Positions 33,804 through 42,648 of a stretch of 64,000 nucleotides of DNA are shown in pieces. The notes beneath the pieces were generated by a model that had not been told where the DNA came from, searched no databases, and saw only the letters and a program-made list of their open reading frames with translations. The stretch covers positions 28,112,853 to 28,176,852 of the forward strand of contig JAJLRJ010000003.1 of NCBI GenBank assembly GCA_024195265.1. Direction: 5' to 3'. Source of the stretch: Dendrophyllia cribrosa. Lineage: Eukaryota; Cnidaria; Anthozoa; Scleractinia; Dendrophylliidae. A program made the position numbers and the translations under genes. Positions within the stretch are counted from its first letter, which is position 1. Every line of letters begins with the position of its first letter.

Positions 33804-34444
33804 ATCCCGAAAAAGTTTCCGTTTCCAAGATCATTCTTGAAGAGCCACAAAAACGAACCTCTGGAAAGATCTCATATTGTCTGCTCCCCTGTTCTCTCGA
33901 TGGCAAAAAACTTCAACTGAAACTCAAAACAAAGTTTAAAATCTTTGCTCATGAAGGAGATTCTTTTTCACTGGGGATCAATCTCCCTGAAGAAAACATC
34001 CCCTTTTTCCACAAACTGGAAGCTCATCTTCGCTCAGCTGCAATGAAAAAACAACCGGAAGTGAAAAAACTAAATCCATCTTTTGCCAAGTTTCACGCGG
34101 AAGATTTTTCTCTCTTGAAAACAGATAAATCTGAGCAGGAAAAGATCTTTGCAAAGATTTATCCCTCCAAAATCCCCAAAACAGATTTCTCTTGTCGTTT
34201 TTGGGAGCTGACAAACGGGAAAAAGAAGCCCATTCTGAGGCAAAAAGAACTCATCTCTATGCCACTTTTTGGACAAGTTGTCTTTTCAATCAAACATCTC
34301 TTCTGCGGAAATGTTAAATCAATCACAGCGATTGTGGATGAAGTTCTTGTGGAGGAAATGGTACAAAGTGCCTCAGCGTTTGATGAATATGAAGATCAAA
34401 ATGAAGAAGATGAGGATGAAAAAGATTCTCCTTCTTTAAAATGA
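33800..34444 (+). CDS. Acidic-tailed protein, possible ssDNA-binding protein
   Basis: The product is 214 aa. A beta-rich N-terminal half (KISYCLLPCSLDGKKLQLKL, FSLGINLPEE) is followed by a mixed middle and a strongly acidic C-terminus (EDQNEEDEDEKD). An OB-fold-like body with an acidic tail, beside the polymerase, is what gp2.5/gp32-like ssDNA-binding proteins look like. There is no direct motif proof. It starts in an ATGA overlap with the upstream gene and ends in another with the next. Confidence 0.5.
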   Translation: MNPEKVSVSKIILEEPQKRTSGKISYCLLPCSLDGKKLQLKLKTKFKIFAHEGDSFSLGINLPEENIPFFHKLEAHLRSAAMKKQPEVKKLNPSFAKFHAEDFSLLKTDKSEQEKIFAKIYPSKIPKTDFSCRFWELTNGKKKPILRQKELISMPLFGQVVFSIKHLFCGNVKSITAIVDEVLVEEMVQSASAFDEYEDQNEEDEDEKDSPSLK

Positions 34445-34554
34445 ATGTCAGAGACCGATTTAATAGCGATGAACTTTACCTTTTGAGAACATTAGATCTC
34501 AACTGGGCATTGGATGATTTTCGAGGTCGTGGAGAAGAAGATATAAAAATATAA
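34441..34554 (+). CDS. Small Polinton ORF, 37 aa
   Basis: It starts AAAATGA, overlapping the previous stop, and encodes MNVRDRFNSDELYLLRTLDL and a short acidic tail. Its placement in the ATGA-linked series suggests it is real, but it could be a truncated remnant. The family is unknown. Confidence 0.4.
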   Translation: MNVRDRFNSDELYLLRTLDLNWALDDFRGRGEEDIKI

Positions 34555-34564
34555 ATATAAAAAT

Positions 34565-34735
34565 GTGAAAGAAATCGAGAAGAAAATTACAGATCTTCTC
34601 AACTCACTTCTCAAAAGATCTCCTGCAGAATCTTATTTGGAAGAAATAAAAAAAACATGTGAGAATCTTATCACAATCAAAAAATACAGGGCAGCATGTG
34701 AGGATATGATGTCGTTTGAAATTTATTTAGGTTGA
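34565..34735 (+). CDS. Small helical ORF lacking an ATG (56 codons)
   Basis: An open frame of Lys/Glu-rich helical character (KEIEKKITDLLNSLLKRS, CENLITIKKYRAACEDMM) ends directly at a palindrome. The AAAATG at 34,560-34,565 is out of frame with it by two bases, so a small deletion may have removed the start. A GTG would be in frame. Confidence 0.35.
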   Translation: MKEIEKKITDLLNSLLKRSPAESYLEEIKKTCENLITIKKYRAACEDMMSFEIYLG

Positions 34736-34758
34736 TTTAATATCTCAGATATTAAATC
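34734..34758. terminator. Intergenic palindrome, 12-bp arms
   Basis: GATTTAATATCT-C-AGATATTAAATC overlaps the stop codon of the preceding small ORF. It is a perfect stem with a one-base loop. Confidence 0.55.
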
Positions 34759-35666
34759 TAGAATTTCTGCTAAAATCTGGAGATAAAAACAAAGTTGTTC
34801 TGCTAAAAATTTTAGCAGAATATCAATTATGTTTCTGCTAAAATTTTAGCAGAATGTTTATTTATTTCATGAGGAAGTTCCTTTAAGGTAACAAAATAAA
34901 AATAAAAAAAATTTTCAAAAAAAAATATATATATATCTCCGGAGAAAAAAAATGAAATAAAATGAAGATGTTCTGCTAAATTTTCAGCAGAAAATAATGT
35001 TTCTGCTAAAATCTGGAGAGAAATCTTCCAGATTTCTGGAAACAAAATCGTTTCCAGAAAACAGATTTAGTTTACAATTTAGTTTACAATTTAGTTTACA
35101 ATTTAGTTGACATTCTAGATTTCTGGAAACAAAATCGTTTCCAGAAAACAGATTTAGTTTACAAAAAAAATTTTAGCAGAAAAACAATAATGTTTCTGCT
35201 AAAATCTGGAGCAGAAAATCAAAATCAAGTTGTTCTGCTAAAAATTTTAGCAGAACATCAATTATGTTTCTGCTAAAAATTTAGCAGAATGTTTATTTAT
35301 TTCATGAGAAAGTTCCTTTAAGGTAACAAAATAAAAATAAAAAAAATTTTTCAAAAAAAAAAAATATATATATCTCCGGAGAAAAAAAAAAATGAAAAAC
35401 AAAAATCAAGATGTTCTGCTAAATTTTCAACAGAAAAAGTTGTTTCTGCTAAAAATTTTAGCAGAAATCTTTTCAGAAAATCTTCTCCCAGAAAAAAAAT
35501 CTGGAGCAGAAATCTCCTCAGAAATCTCCTCAGAAATCTCCTCAGAAATCTCCTCAGAAAAAAATCTGGAGCAGAAATCTCCTCCAGAAATCTCCTCCAG
35601 AAATCTCCTCCAGAAAACTTTGAGAACATTCTTGTGGTTTTTTTCATTTTTTTGACACCTATCAAA
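34759..35666. repeat. Palindrome-rich repeat block
   Basis: This is a non-coding, very AT-rich block. It has many TTCTGCTAAA...TTTAGCAGAA palindromes, and a direct duplication of about 200 bp (about 34,792-34,990 and 35,230-35,430) that includes TTTATTTATTTCATGAG and AAGTTCCTTTAAGGTAAC. Tandem TTTAGTTTACAA units and a CAGAAATCTCCT minisatellite (about 35,510-35,615) are also present. It could be a regulatory or replication region, or mere slippage-generated sequence. Confidence 0.7.
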
Positions 35667-36632
35667 ATGTGGGTTTTAATCGACGCGTTGACAAAACAAC
35701 GTCTCAGTCAAAGATTTGCTTCACAGGCGGCTCTTGCAAGATTTATGAAGATCGCTCCAAGGGCTCTCAACAAAGCAATAAATGAAGGGAGGAATGTTTT
35801 CACTTTCCAAGATAAAAAAGTTCTGGTCGCAAATCAAAATGAAGATCGATTTTCTGTTCATAATTCTCTTGCTGAACCACCCCTGAAAACTTTTGAAACA
35901 ATGGCTGAGATGGCTCAGTGGATTGGAGTGACTCGCCAGGCAATCTATGCAGCTTTCCAACGTTATGTTGAAAAACGTTTTGTCAAGAAAGACGGGAAGA
36001 AATTATTCTTGTCCAGAACTTTTGATAAAGGGCAGTTGACAGAACCATGGACGGAAGATGAAGCGCCAACTCCAAAGAAGATTCAATCCATCCCCATCCG
36101 TATTTCATCATCGTCAACAACAACTATTTTCCCCAGTGTTTCTGCAGCTACAAAGGAACTTGGAATTGACTCAGGAACTATCCGTAATGCGTTGAAAAGT
36201 GGAAGAAACACTTTCACCAGAAGAAGTGACGGAGAAAAATTCCAGGTGGAAAAACTTGAAGAGCCAAAGCTGGCATCTCTTCCTCCCAAACCTGCTCTCC
36301 AACCACTGGATGAAAATTTTGTTTTTTCTGATTCTATTTGGGATCAAGTAAAAGAAAACTTCAAAGGATTCTCTTCAGCTGAGGATTTTGAAGAAGTGTC
36401 AGCAGAAAAAAATGACCAAAACGTGATCTGTAATATGCGCTCAGGTGTGTGGTTTCGCGCAAAAGACTTTTGCGATGTTCAAAAATGGTTTGACAAACAT
36501 GGCTATGAATCTTATCCTGATTTGGAAGAGTATAAGGAGAATCTCTCAAGAGGACAGTGGACTTTTTATCCGCAAAAATCATGCACTTCAGCGCTTGAAT
36601 TGTGGACACGAACTCTTTTCATCAAGAAGTGA
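35667..36632 (+). CDS. Three-module HTH-like protein, paralogue A
   Basis: The product is 321 aa. The start chosen is the AAAATG at 35,667. Three HTH-like modules can be seen: FASQAALARFMKIAPRALNK (about 18-37), FETMAEMAQWIGVTRQAIYA (about 80-99) and FPSVSAATKELGIDSGTIRN (about 153-172). The C-terminal domain ends GQWTFYPQ to WTRTLFIKK. It shares an MWxLID start and a GQWTF...LFIKK end with the next gene, so the two are paralogues. The role is probably DNA binding in element regulation; this is inference. Confidence 0.6.
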   Translation: MWVLIDALTKQRLSQRFASQAALARFMKIAPRALNKAINEGRNVFTFQDKKVLVANQNEDRFSVHNSLAEPPLKTFETMAEMAQWIGVTRQAIYAAFQRYVEKRFVKKDGKKLFLSRTFDKGQLTEPWTEDEAPTPKKIQSIPIRISSSSTTTIFPSVSAATKELGIDSGTIRNALKSGRNTFTRRSDGEKFQVEKLEEPKLASLPPKPALQPLDENFVFSDSIWDQVKENFKGFSSAEDFEEVSAEKNDQNVICNMRSGVWFRAKDFCDVQKWFDKHGYESYPDLEEYKENLSRGQWTFYPQKSCTSALELWTRTLFIKK

Positions 36633-36953
36633 GTTTTTCCTGGAAACAAAATTATTTCTAGAAAACAGATTTAGTTTACAAAATTTATTTTTTGACAACT
36701 TTTTCAACAGAAATTCATTTTTTGAGCAGAAAATCTAATTTGAAAACCAGATTTCTGGAAACTAAAAATCATTTCCAGAAAAATAAATTTTCAAAAAAAT
36801 CTGGGGAGAAAAAGTTTTCAAAAATGAATTTGAAAATTTATTTTTTTCAAAATTCTTTTTTGAAAACCAGATTTCTGGAAACAAAATTATTTCTAGAAAA
36901 CAGATTTAGTTTACAAAATTTTATTTTTTGACAACTTTTTTTCCCCAGTTAAA
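36633..36953. repeat. Duplicated upstream region of the HTH paralogues
   Basis: CTGGAAACAAAATTATTTCT followed by AGAAAACAGATTTAGTTTAC and ATTTTTTGACAACTTTTT occurs at 36,640-36,708 and again at 36,873-36,942. Related pieces lie upstream of 35,667. No gene is seen; it is probably the promoter region duplicated with the paralogues. Confidence 0.6.
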
Positions 36954-37739
36954 ATGTGGAATTTGATTGACATAAAAACTGGTGAAAAAGTGGCATCAGA
37001 GAAATCAATTTCTGCTCTCTCTCCTCATATGGAATTAAGCAGACAATATTTATGTCGAGTTTTCAAAGAAGGAAAGACAAAATTTAACTTTAAAGATGGA
37101 CGGCAACTGGAAGTAGTGAAAAATGATGTTTCTCCTGAATCCAAGCTAAAAACTGGGATAAGTGTTGTTCCAGGTGAGTTAATGAATACACAAAACTTTC
37201 CAGAAAAGATGGATCCTTGGCCACAAGAAAAATGGGATGTTGTCATTGAAAAGTTAAAAGAGTTCCTGAAAACAGAGCCGTCTCCATTTCCTTTTCCAGA
37301 GCAGGGTCTAGAAACTGAATCAGCTGACAACCCAAAAGATGAATCATCTGACAACAAAAAAGATGAGCTAAGACAAAATTCAGATGCGCATATTGCTAGG
37401 ATGAATGAAAGGAAACGTTTAGGGACACGCCCTCGTATTGATGTTTGGGGTAATATTTTAACCACCTTCAGTAAATTTACTCCATGCGAAGATGACAGTG
37501 AAAAACTGGCTGGAGAAAATGATAAGCAAGTAATATTTAATCTAGATACAGGCGAATATGGAGTTGTGCGAGATTCTAGCGATTTTACTCAGTTTTTTCA
37601 CAAACGCTGTTATCATTCTTTTCCCAGTGAAGAAGATTTTAATCGTTATCTCCTCGAAGGACAATGGACGTTTTTTGTCAACCAATATCCTTGGCCAAGC
37701 AAAGAAAGCTGGAAGCGAATTCTTTTCATCAAGAACTGA
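36954..37739 (+). CDS. HTH-like protein, paralogue B
   Basis: The product is 261 aa, AAAATG start. One N-terminal HTH-like module (ISALSPHMELSRQYLCRVF) is followed by a Ser/Asp/Lys-rich linker and a C-terminal domain (QVIFNLDTGEYGVVRDSSDF, GQWTFF, LFIKN) shared with paralogue A. It converges on the two-TM gene across a palindrome. Confidence 0.6.
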   Translation: MWNLIDIKTGEKVASEKSISALSPHMELSRQYLCRVFKEGKTKFNFKDGRQLEVVKNDVSPESKLKTGISVVPGELMNTQNFPEKMDPWPQEKWDVVIEKLKEFLKTEPSPFPFPEQGLETESADNPKDESSDNKKDELRQNSDAHIARMNERKRLGTRPRIDVWGNILTTFSKFTPCEDDSEKLAGENDKQVIFNLDTGEYGVVRDSSDFTQFFHKRCYHSFPSEEDFNRYLLEGQWTFFVNQYPWPSKESWKRILFIKN

Positions 37740-37740
37740 G

Positions 37741-37765
37741 TTTTTCATTTCCCAGAAATGAAAAA
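37741..37765. terminator. Palindrome between convergent genes, 11-bp arms
   Basis: TTTTTCATTTC-CCA-GAAATGAAAAA begins 2 bp after one stop codon and ends 27 bp before the stop codon of the opposing gene. It could serve both directions. Confidence 0.6.
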
Positions 37766-37792
37766 TCACACAAATTTTTTCTCAAACTTCTC

Positions 37793-38326
37793 CTATCCTG
37801 AGTGAATTTTATTATATTCCCTCTCATATTTTTCCAGATTAAATCCGAGATCATTTACGATTGAATCAACAGCATGAATGCTAGAATAAAATGAGGAAGA
37901 ATCAAAATTTCCACTTCGGAGAGATTTTTTCAAATCTTCCAGTGTGTTTGCATAGGTGGTGAAAGCAAACTTTGTCATTTCAATCTTATTTGGATATTTT
38001 TTAAGTTCAGTTAGTGTTTTCATCATCATCCCCAGACCAGAAATAACTCCAAGAATAACTGGATTCATTGTAACACCGCCAGCAATAACACCTGTGGCAA
38101 TGAGGCTTGCAGAAGAAAGATTCAGAAACAAATTTTTCCTTTTGAAATCTTTGTTTGCCATCTTGAAACACCAGCATCTTTTGTGATAGGCACGAAACAA
38201 GTCCTTTACTTCTTCCCGTTTTGAAGGAAGCATATCTTTGTTGATGTGGTTGAACGCAAAAATATCTATCTTTCTCTGTTTCACTGCTTTTTGCTTGTCA
38301 CTCGTCGCTTCACTTCGCTCTTTCAT
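37793..38326 (-). CDS. Two-transmembrane protein (SLATT-like layout)
   Basis: The product is 177 aa. The start is placed at AAAATG 38,326. A basic N-terminus is followed by one long hydrophobic stretch (FLNLSSASLIATGVIAGGV, then PVILGVISGLGMMM) that would make a two-pass hairpin. A C-terminal helical region with spaced Tyr/Phe follows (FAFTTYANTLEDLKK). That layout recalls SLATT-type 2TM proteins but no signature proves it. It follows the fibre gene on the same strand, so a virion-membrane or entry role is possible. Confidence 0.55.
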   Translation of the reverse strand: MKERSEATSDKQKAVKQRKIDIFAFNHINKDMLPSKREEVKDLFRAYHKRCWCFKMANKDFKRKNLFLNLSSASLIATGVIAGGVTMNPVILGVISGLGMMMKTLTELKKYPNKIEMTKFAFTTYANTLEDLKKSLRSGNFDSSSFYSSIHAVDSIVNDLGFNLEKYEREYNKIHSG

Positions 38327-38340
38327 TTTGAGAGATAAAA

Positions 38341-40203
38341 TCATATTTGTATGATGATTGTTGCTTTTGCTTTCCGAATTGTATCTGCTTGGTAGAGTGC
38401 AAGAAAGAAAGATTCATTTTCTGAAATGTGGGCGTTGAAGACGAATTCATACAATCCAGTGGGAGAGTTGGCAGAAGGAGTGGCATATCTCCTAGAAATA
38501 GTTGAGAGTCGCGTGGCAAGGCACATCTGAAGATTTGCTGACACAACAGGATTTCCCCCAGAGTCAGTCACGAAAAGAACGACTCTTCTCAGTTGAAAAT
38601 CAACTCCCCAATACTCCCAAAAAGTTTCATTTTCGTGATTTGAGAAGATGATGCATTCACTGTTTGTTCCTTTTTCCCATCTTGCCAAAAGAAAACTCTT
38701 TGTAGGACGCAGGGGAAAATTCAGCAACTTTTGCCCATTCAAATCCAAGTCTCTCTGCATAACCATCTTCCCCGAGTCAAAGATAAAAGGGGAATCATAA
38801 ACAGAACTTGGAACATCTGCGTGGAACCCAGAAATTCCATAAATGATCAAATGAGTTATTCCGATTGAAGGATATTCTGCTGTTCCCTGCGATTTCAAAT
38901 CCAAAAAGACAAATTCCGGTGGAGAAATCTGCCATTTATGCATGTGGATGATAGATCGAGAATAGTTGGAAAACTTTTTCGTTGATTGTTGGTTGATATT
39001 CAAGCTCGTGGAAACAGCATCCACTGAAACATTCGTCATGGAAAGGGGAAAAAACTCAACAACAAAAGTAAATTCTCCTTGAGGCAAATTCCGCATATTA
39101 AATCCCATTCGCCCAGAAAACAGATTTGAAGAATCTTTCCCAATGTTCAGCTGAAACGCTTTTTTGTTGAAATGATGCGGAGAAAATGGGAAATCCACAA
39201 CGCCCACAACTTGCAAATCATGCCCATTGAAAGATTCCCCCACATCATCCATGAGAAAATGAAATGCATCTTTGGCATTTCCAGCGGGGGAAATGGATGT
39301 TTCATTTACGAATTTTTTCAAGTCGTTTTCTGTTTGTGTTCTTCCAGCCGCAATCTCTAAATCGACCCAAGATTTTGACGTTGCGTCATTATCATCTGTT
39401 GGTGCTGCAAGATTGGTTATTTTCTGCTTCCCCATATCGATTGGGCCTGCCATTGTTCCTCCAGTCCGTAAAAGAGCAGTGTCAGCCACAAACTTAATTG
39501 ATGACGCCACCAAATCATGTTGTTGATCGACATATTTTTTGTTGGCTGCTTGATCGATTGCTGTTGGATCTTTCACGTTATAAACAAAATGGTTTCCCAT
39601 ATCCAAGCTTGTTTCCATTGGGAATGTTTCTTTTCGGCTGACAAAAACATTTTTTGCGTCATCATAGGAGATCAGATTGTTATAGTTTGCGGAAAGATCC
39701 TCATAAGTCTGCTGTTTTGAATGCGTGACATGGAAAAGTCCTTTCAAATCAATATCTTTTGTTACCTCATGCGTGTGAGCAGGTGCATTTGGGTGATATT
39801 TTTTCAGCGTCACCATGTTCACCGCAGAAAGATCTCGATTTTCATCAGTGTCAAGATTTGTGATCAACTTTCGATCCATGTCAATCTCTCCAGGAAGAAT
39901 CAGTTTCTTTCCCCTGAGGTCCAGATCTCCAGTCATATGGGAGGATCCATCAACCTGCAAAGAATCTGCTCTCAGTTGAATTAGTTTGGTTTCCACACTG
40001 CTTTTCAACGAGTCAACTTGATGTTTTGTAACTGCATCACCATTTGCTGTTCCTTCAGCGACATTGACCAGTTTTCTGTTTGACATATCATAATCTCCTG
40101 TGGATGTCAGTTTAAAACCAACTCCTGGCAATCCATCTCTTCCATCTCGACCCCCTCGAGAAGTGCTTGTTGTTTCAGAAAGCAATCCATTTGAGTAGCT
40201 CAT
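38341..40203 (-). CDS. Collagen/tail-fibre-like spike protein
   Basis: The product is 620 aa, start at AAAATG 40,203. A short collagen-like run (GGRDGRDGLPGVG, about residues 17-29) is followed by at least four tail-fibre repeats of the type D-M-G-x-x-K-I-x-N-L-x-x-P-T-x-x-x-D-A-x-x-K-x-Y/W-V-D. Examples are MSNRKLVNVAEG, DRKLITNLD, DMGNHFVYNVKDP and DMGKQKITNLAAPTDDNDA. The C-terminal half is beta-rich. Such repeats build trimeric phage tail fibres, so a receptor-binding fibre of the Polinton particle is the natural reading. The ATPase gene ends one base upstream. Confidence 0.7.
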   Translation of the reverse strand: MSYSNGLLSETTSTSRGGRDGRDGLPGVGFKLTSTGDYDMSNRKLVNVAEGTANGDAVTKHQVDSLKSSVETKLIQLRADSLQVDGSSHMTGDLDLRGKKLILPGEIDMDRKLITNLDTDENRDLSAVNMVTLKKYHPNAPAHTHEVTKDIDLKGLFHVTHSKQQTYEDLSANYNNLISYDDAKNVFVSRKETFPMETSLDMGNHFVYNVKDPTAIDQAANKKYVDQQHDLVASSIKFVADTALLRTGGTMAGPIDMGKQKITNLAAPTDDNDATSKSWVDLEIAAGRTQTENDLKKFVNETSISPAGNAKDAFHFLMDDVGESFNGHDLQVVGVVDFPFSPHHFNKKAFQLNIGKDSSNLFSGRMGFNMRNLPQGEFTFVVEFFPLSMTNVSVDAVSTSLNINQQSTKKFSNYSRSIIHMHKWQISPPEFVFLDLKSQGTAEYPSIGITHLIIYGISGFHADVPSSVYDSPFIFDSGKMVMQRDLDLNGQKLLNFPLRPTKSFLLARWEKGTNSECIIFSNHENETFWEYWGVDFQLRRVVLFVTDSGGNPVVSANLQMCLATRLSTISRRYATPSANSPTGLYEFVFNAHISENESFFLALYQADTIRKAKATIIIQI

Positions 40204-40204
40204 T

Positions 40205-40837
40205 TTAAAGTCTTTCATCAAAGTTTTTAGCCATGAATTTCCTCGGCTTATCCACATAGAGGAAAGAAAACGGATCACGCGTGGCTTTCAGATAATCTTC
40301 TTTCTTTATGTTATTCTCCCTGCAGATTGCAGTCTGTTCTTTGTTGCTTGGAAATTCAAAGATGCAAAGATGCGAGCAATTCAGTCGGATATCTTTTGGC
40401 GTTTGGAAATAACTTTGTGACAGATAAATCACAGAACAATTCTTGTGTCTGCCTTGGATGAAATAGTCAATCAATGGCTTTTGGTTTTTCTCGCAAACAA
40501 AATCGTCAAAAACAACCAGTTTTTGATTCTCTCCTTGTAATGCTGAAACTGGGATGATTTCATCCTGGGATGCTTCCACGATATCATATCCAGCTTCTTT
40601 GCTGATTGGGCGAAATGTTTTCATCAGGTGTTGATATTTGGCTTGATCCAGATTTTTCGCATAGAGGAAGATCTTATCGTAGAAAAGCAATCTCAAAATC
40701 ATATCCAGGAGAACGTTTGTTTTTCCAGATCCTGAAGGACCACAGATCAACATTCTGAAAGTTCGATCCGGCATAAAAGGCTGCAACTGTCGAAAATTTG
40801 TAATTGGGTCATGGCAATCATAATTGACAATCTTCAT
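40205..40837 (-). CDS. Genome-packaging ATPase (FtsK/HerA, A32-like)
   Basis: The product is 210 aa. Walker A GPSGSGKTNVLL is at about residues 33-44 and Walker B KLVVFDDFV at about 105. Downstream YLSQSYFQTPKDIRLNCSH matches the sensor region of Polinton and NCLDV packaging ATPases. It would power DNA translocation into the capsid. Start AAAATG at 40,837; stop TAA just before the fibre start. It is intact in this copy. Confidence 0.92.
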   Translation of the reverse strand: MKIVNYDCHDPITNFRQLQPFMPDRTFRMLICGPSGSGKTNVLLDMILRLLFYDKIFLYAKNLDQAKYQHLMKTFRPISKEAGYDIVEASQDEIIPVSALQGENQKLVVFDDFVCEKNQKPLIDYFIQGRHKNCSVIYLSQSYFQTPKDIRLNCSHLCIFEFPSNKEQTAICRENNIKKEDYLKATRDPFSFLYVDKPRKFMAKNFDERL

Positions 40838-40919
40838 TTTATTTCCCAGAAGACAAATTTAGATGAACATCTTGTTCAACATCATGTTCTTCATCCAAAT
40901 TCATGTTTGTGGACTTAAA

Positions 40920-41921
40920 ATGAGTTTATTGAAATGGAATGAAATGGCTAAAAGCAAATCTGCTTTGGGCAGAAAAATCAACTTTGTTCACGATGTCATC
41001 ACCCAGAAAAAGTTGGGTGAAGAAACAAGCCAAACTGGACTAGCAAAAATGTTCCGTCCCATAACAGCAAAACTAGATGAGGTTGTTGCATCGAATTTGA
41101 GGCAGCCATCCTTGCCAGTTCGGAGGAGGAAACAAGTCGTTGGAGAAAAACCAGGCATAGATTATTATCCCGAAGTCGATCCATTTGAAGAGATTGATGT
41201 TGGCGGTTTGTTTGACGATGAGGCTGTTGCGCCGCAAGCAGAAAAACAAATCCCAGCAAATCCACCAACTTTTTTGGAAGAGTTTGGAGATGATCCACCT
41301 CCATATCCAGATGACTTGTCTGATTATACTCTGGCACCTGAGGATGAAGAGAAAGCAAAAAAAGAGGCAGCAGAGCAAGAGGACATAGCTAAAGATGAAG
41401 CAGATGAATTGTTAATTCAAATGAAGCTCTACTCTTATATGGCAGTAGATTGGGTCCTTTCTGACCCAGGTTTATCAGCAAAGGCAAAAAAAAATTATCT
41501 TGAGCATGACGTTCTTCCCGACGCAGAATATGCAAGAAACCAAAGGAGAGGATATAAAACATCTTGGACTCGCAAGTTCAACAGAGGGGAAATATCGGAA
41601 TCACAAAAGAATTATGCACATCGAAAGGTAGATGCTGAATCTAAAGTTCTGAATGAATACATAAAGCACTACAGAAATAAAGCAAAAACATTTACAGGTT
41701 CTGGGCTGAGGAGAAGAAAAAAAGGTGGAGCCATCCGCTTGTTCTCCAATCCCAAAGAACTTCTCAAGAAACTTGAGGTTATCATTGGCTCCATCAATGC
41801 TGGAAACACAAATCTGGCAATCAGAAACACTGGAGTGGGCATTCTTGATCTTCTCCTGAAAGAGTCAGTTATCAACAAATTCCAGCATGAAAAGCTGTTC
41901 AAAAACTATTTCAAACCATAA
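40920..41921 (+). CDS. Polinton structural protein with PPxY motif
   Basis: The product is 333 aa. AAAATG at 40,920 is preferred to an upstream ATG that lacks the context. Disordered acidic regions hold DDPPPYPDDL (about residue 126), a PPxY late-domain type motif. A basic stretch (GSGLRRRKKGGAIRLF) and a conserved helical C-terminus (LLKKLEVIIGSINAGNTN, ILDLLLKESVINKFQ) follow. The C-terminal block recurs in other cnidarian Polintons as I remember them. It is first in the rightward morphogenesis block, so a virion role is likely. The exact function is unknown. Confidence 0.6.
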   Translation: MSLLKWNEMAKSKSALGRKINFVHDVITQKKLGEETSQTGLAKMFRPITAKLDEVVASNLRQPSLPVRRRKQVVGEKPGIDYYPEVDPFEEIDVGGLFDDEAVAPQAEKQIPANPPTFLEEFGDDPPPYPDDLSDYTLAPEDEEKAKKEAAEQEDIAKDEADELLIQMKLYSYMAVDWVLSDPGLSAKAKKNYLEHDVLPDAEYARNQRRGYKTSWTRKFNRGEISESQKNYAHRKVDAESKVLNEYIKHYRNKAKTFTGSGLRRRKKGGAIRLFSNPKELLKKLEVIIGSINAGNTNLAIRNTGVGILDLLLKESVINKFQHEKLFKNYFKP

Positions 41922-41922
41922 A

Positions 41923-42647
41923 ATGGAAAGAGAAATCGTCCTGTCATCTTACGCCGTTAAGAACAGACAAAACAAACCTGCAGATTTCACAACAAAATTT
42001 AATCGTCCAATTATTCTTGATCCGAATGATCAATATGTTGTTGGACTGAAACGAATCATCAATATGAAAATCAACTGATCAGGTTTTCCTCTGATGGTGG
42101 GAAAACATTTTCCGATATTGCGTTTCCTGCTGGGGTTTGGGAGTATTCTGAGATAAATGATTTCATCCAGGAAGCAACAATGGTGAAATCCGATGGAAAA
42201 GAAGATGTTTTTCCAATCAATCTGGCTTTCAGCAATGAAACTTTCAGAGTGACAGTTTCACTAGCTGAAAATTATCAACTGGATTTCACCCAATCGAATT
42301 TCGGGGATCTTGTGGGGTTTGATAAAAAGATTCTAAAAGAGAAAGTTAATGTTGGCCCTAAAGTTCCAAACCTCAGTCAAGATACTGATATGTTGAACAT
42401 TCATTGTGATCTGACAAATGACTCACTTGTGGATGGAGAAGAGACTGATATCATCTATTCTTTTTCCACATCTGTTCTGCAGGCATCATACAGTTTTGAG
42501 CGTGAACCCATAAAAATAGCTTTTTGCCCTGTGAATAAAAACACGATCAGCTCAATTCGCATCTATATCACAGACGGGAAAAGAAGAATTGTCAACTTGA
42601 ATGGAGCAGACACAGCATTCTCGCTGATATTAAAAAAAAGACTATAA
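41923..42647 (+). pseudogene. Minor capsid (penton) protein, broken
   Basis: The N-terminal part, from AAAATG 41,923, has DFTTKFNRPIILDPNDQYVV, the usual start of Polinton penton single jelly-roll proteins. It ends at TGA 42,076-42,078. The remainder (QLIRFSSDGGKTFSDIAFP, VSLAENYQLDFTQSNFGDL, REPIKIAFCPV) is in another frame up to 42,647. A short internal deletion at the junction is likely. The stop TAA is followed after one base by the next ATG. Assignment rests on layout, position before the major capsid gene and motif memory. Confidence 0.7.
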
Positions 42648-42648
42648 A

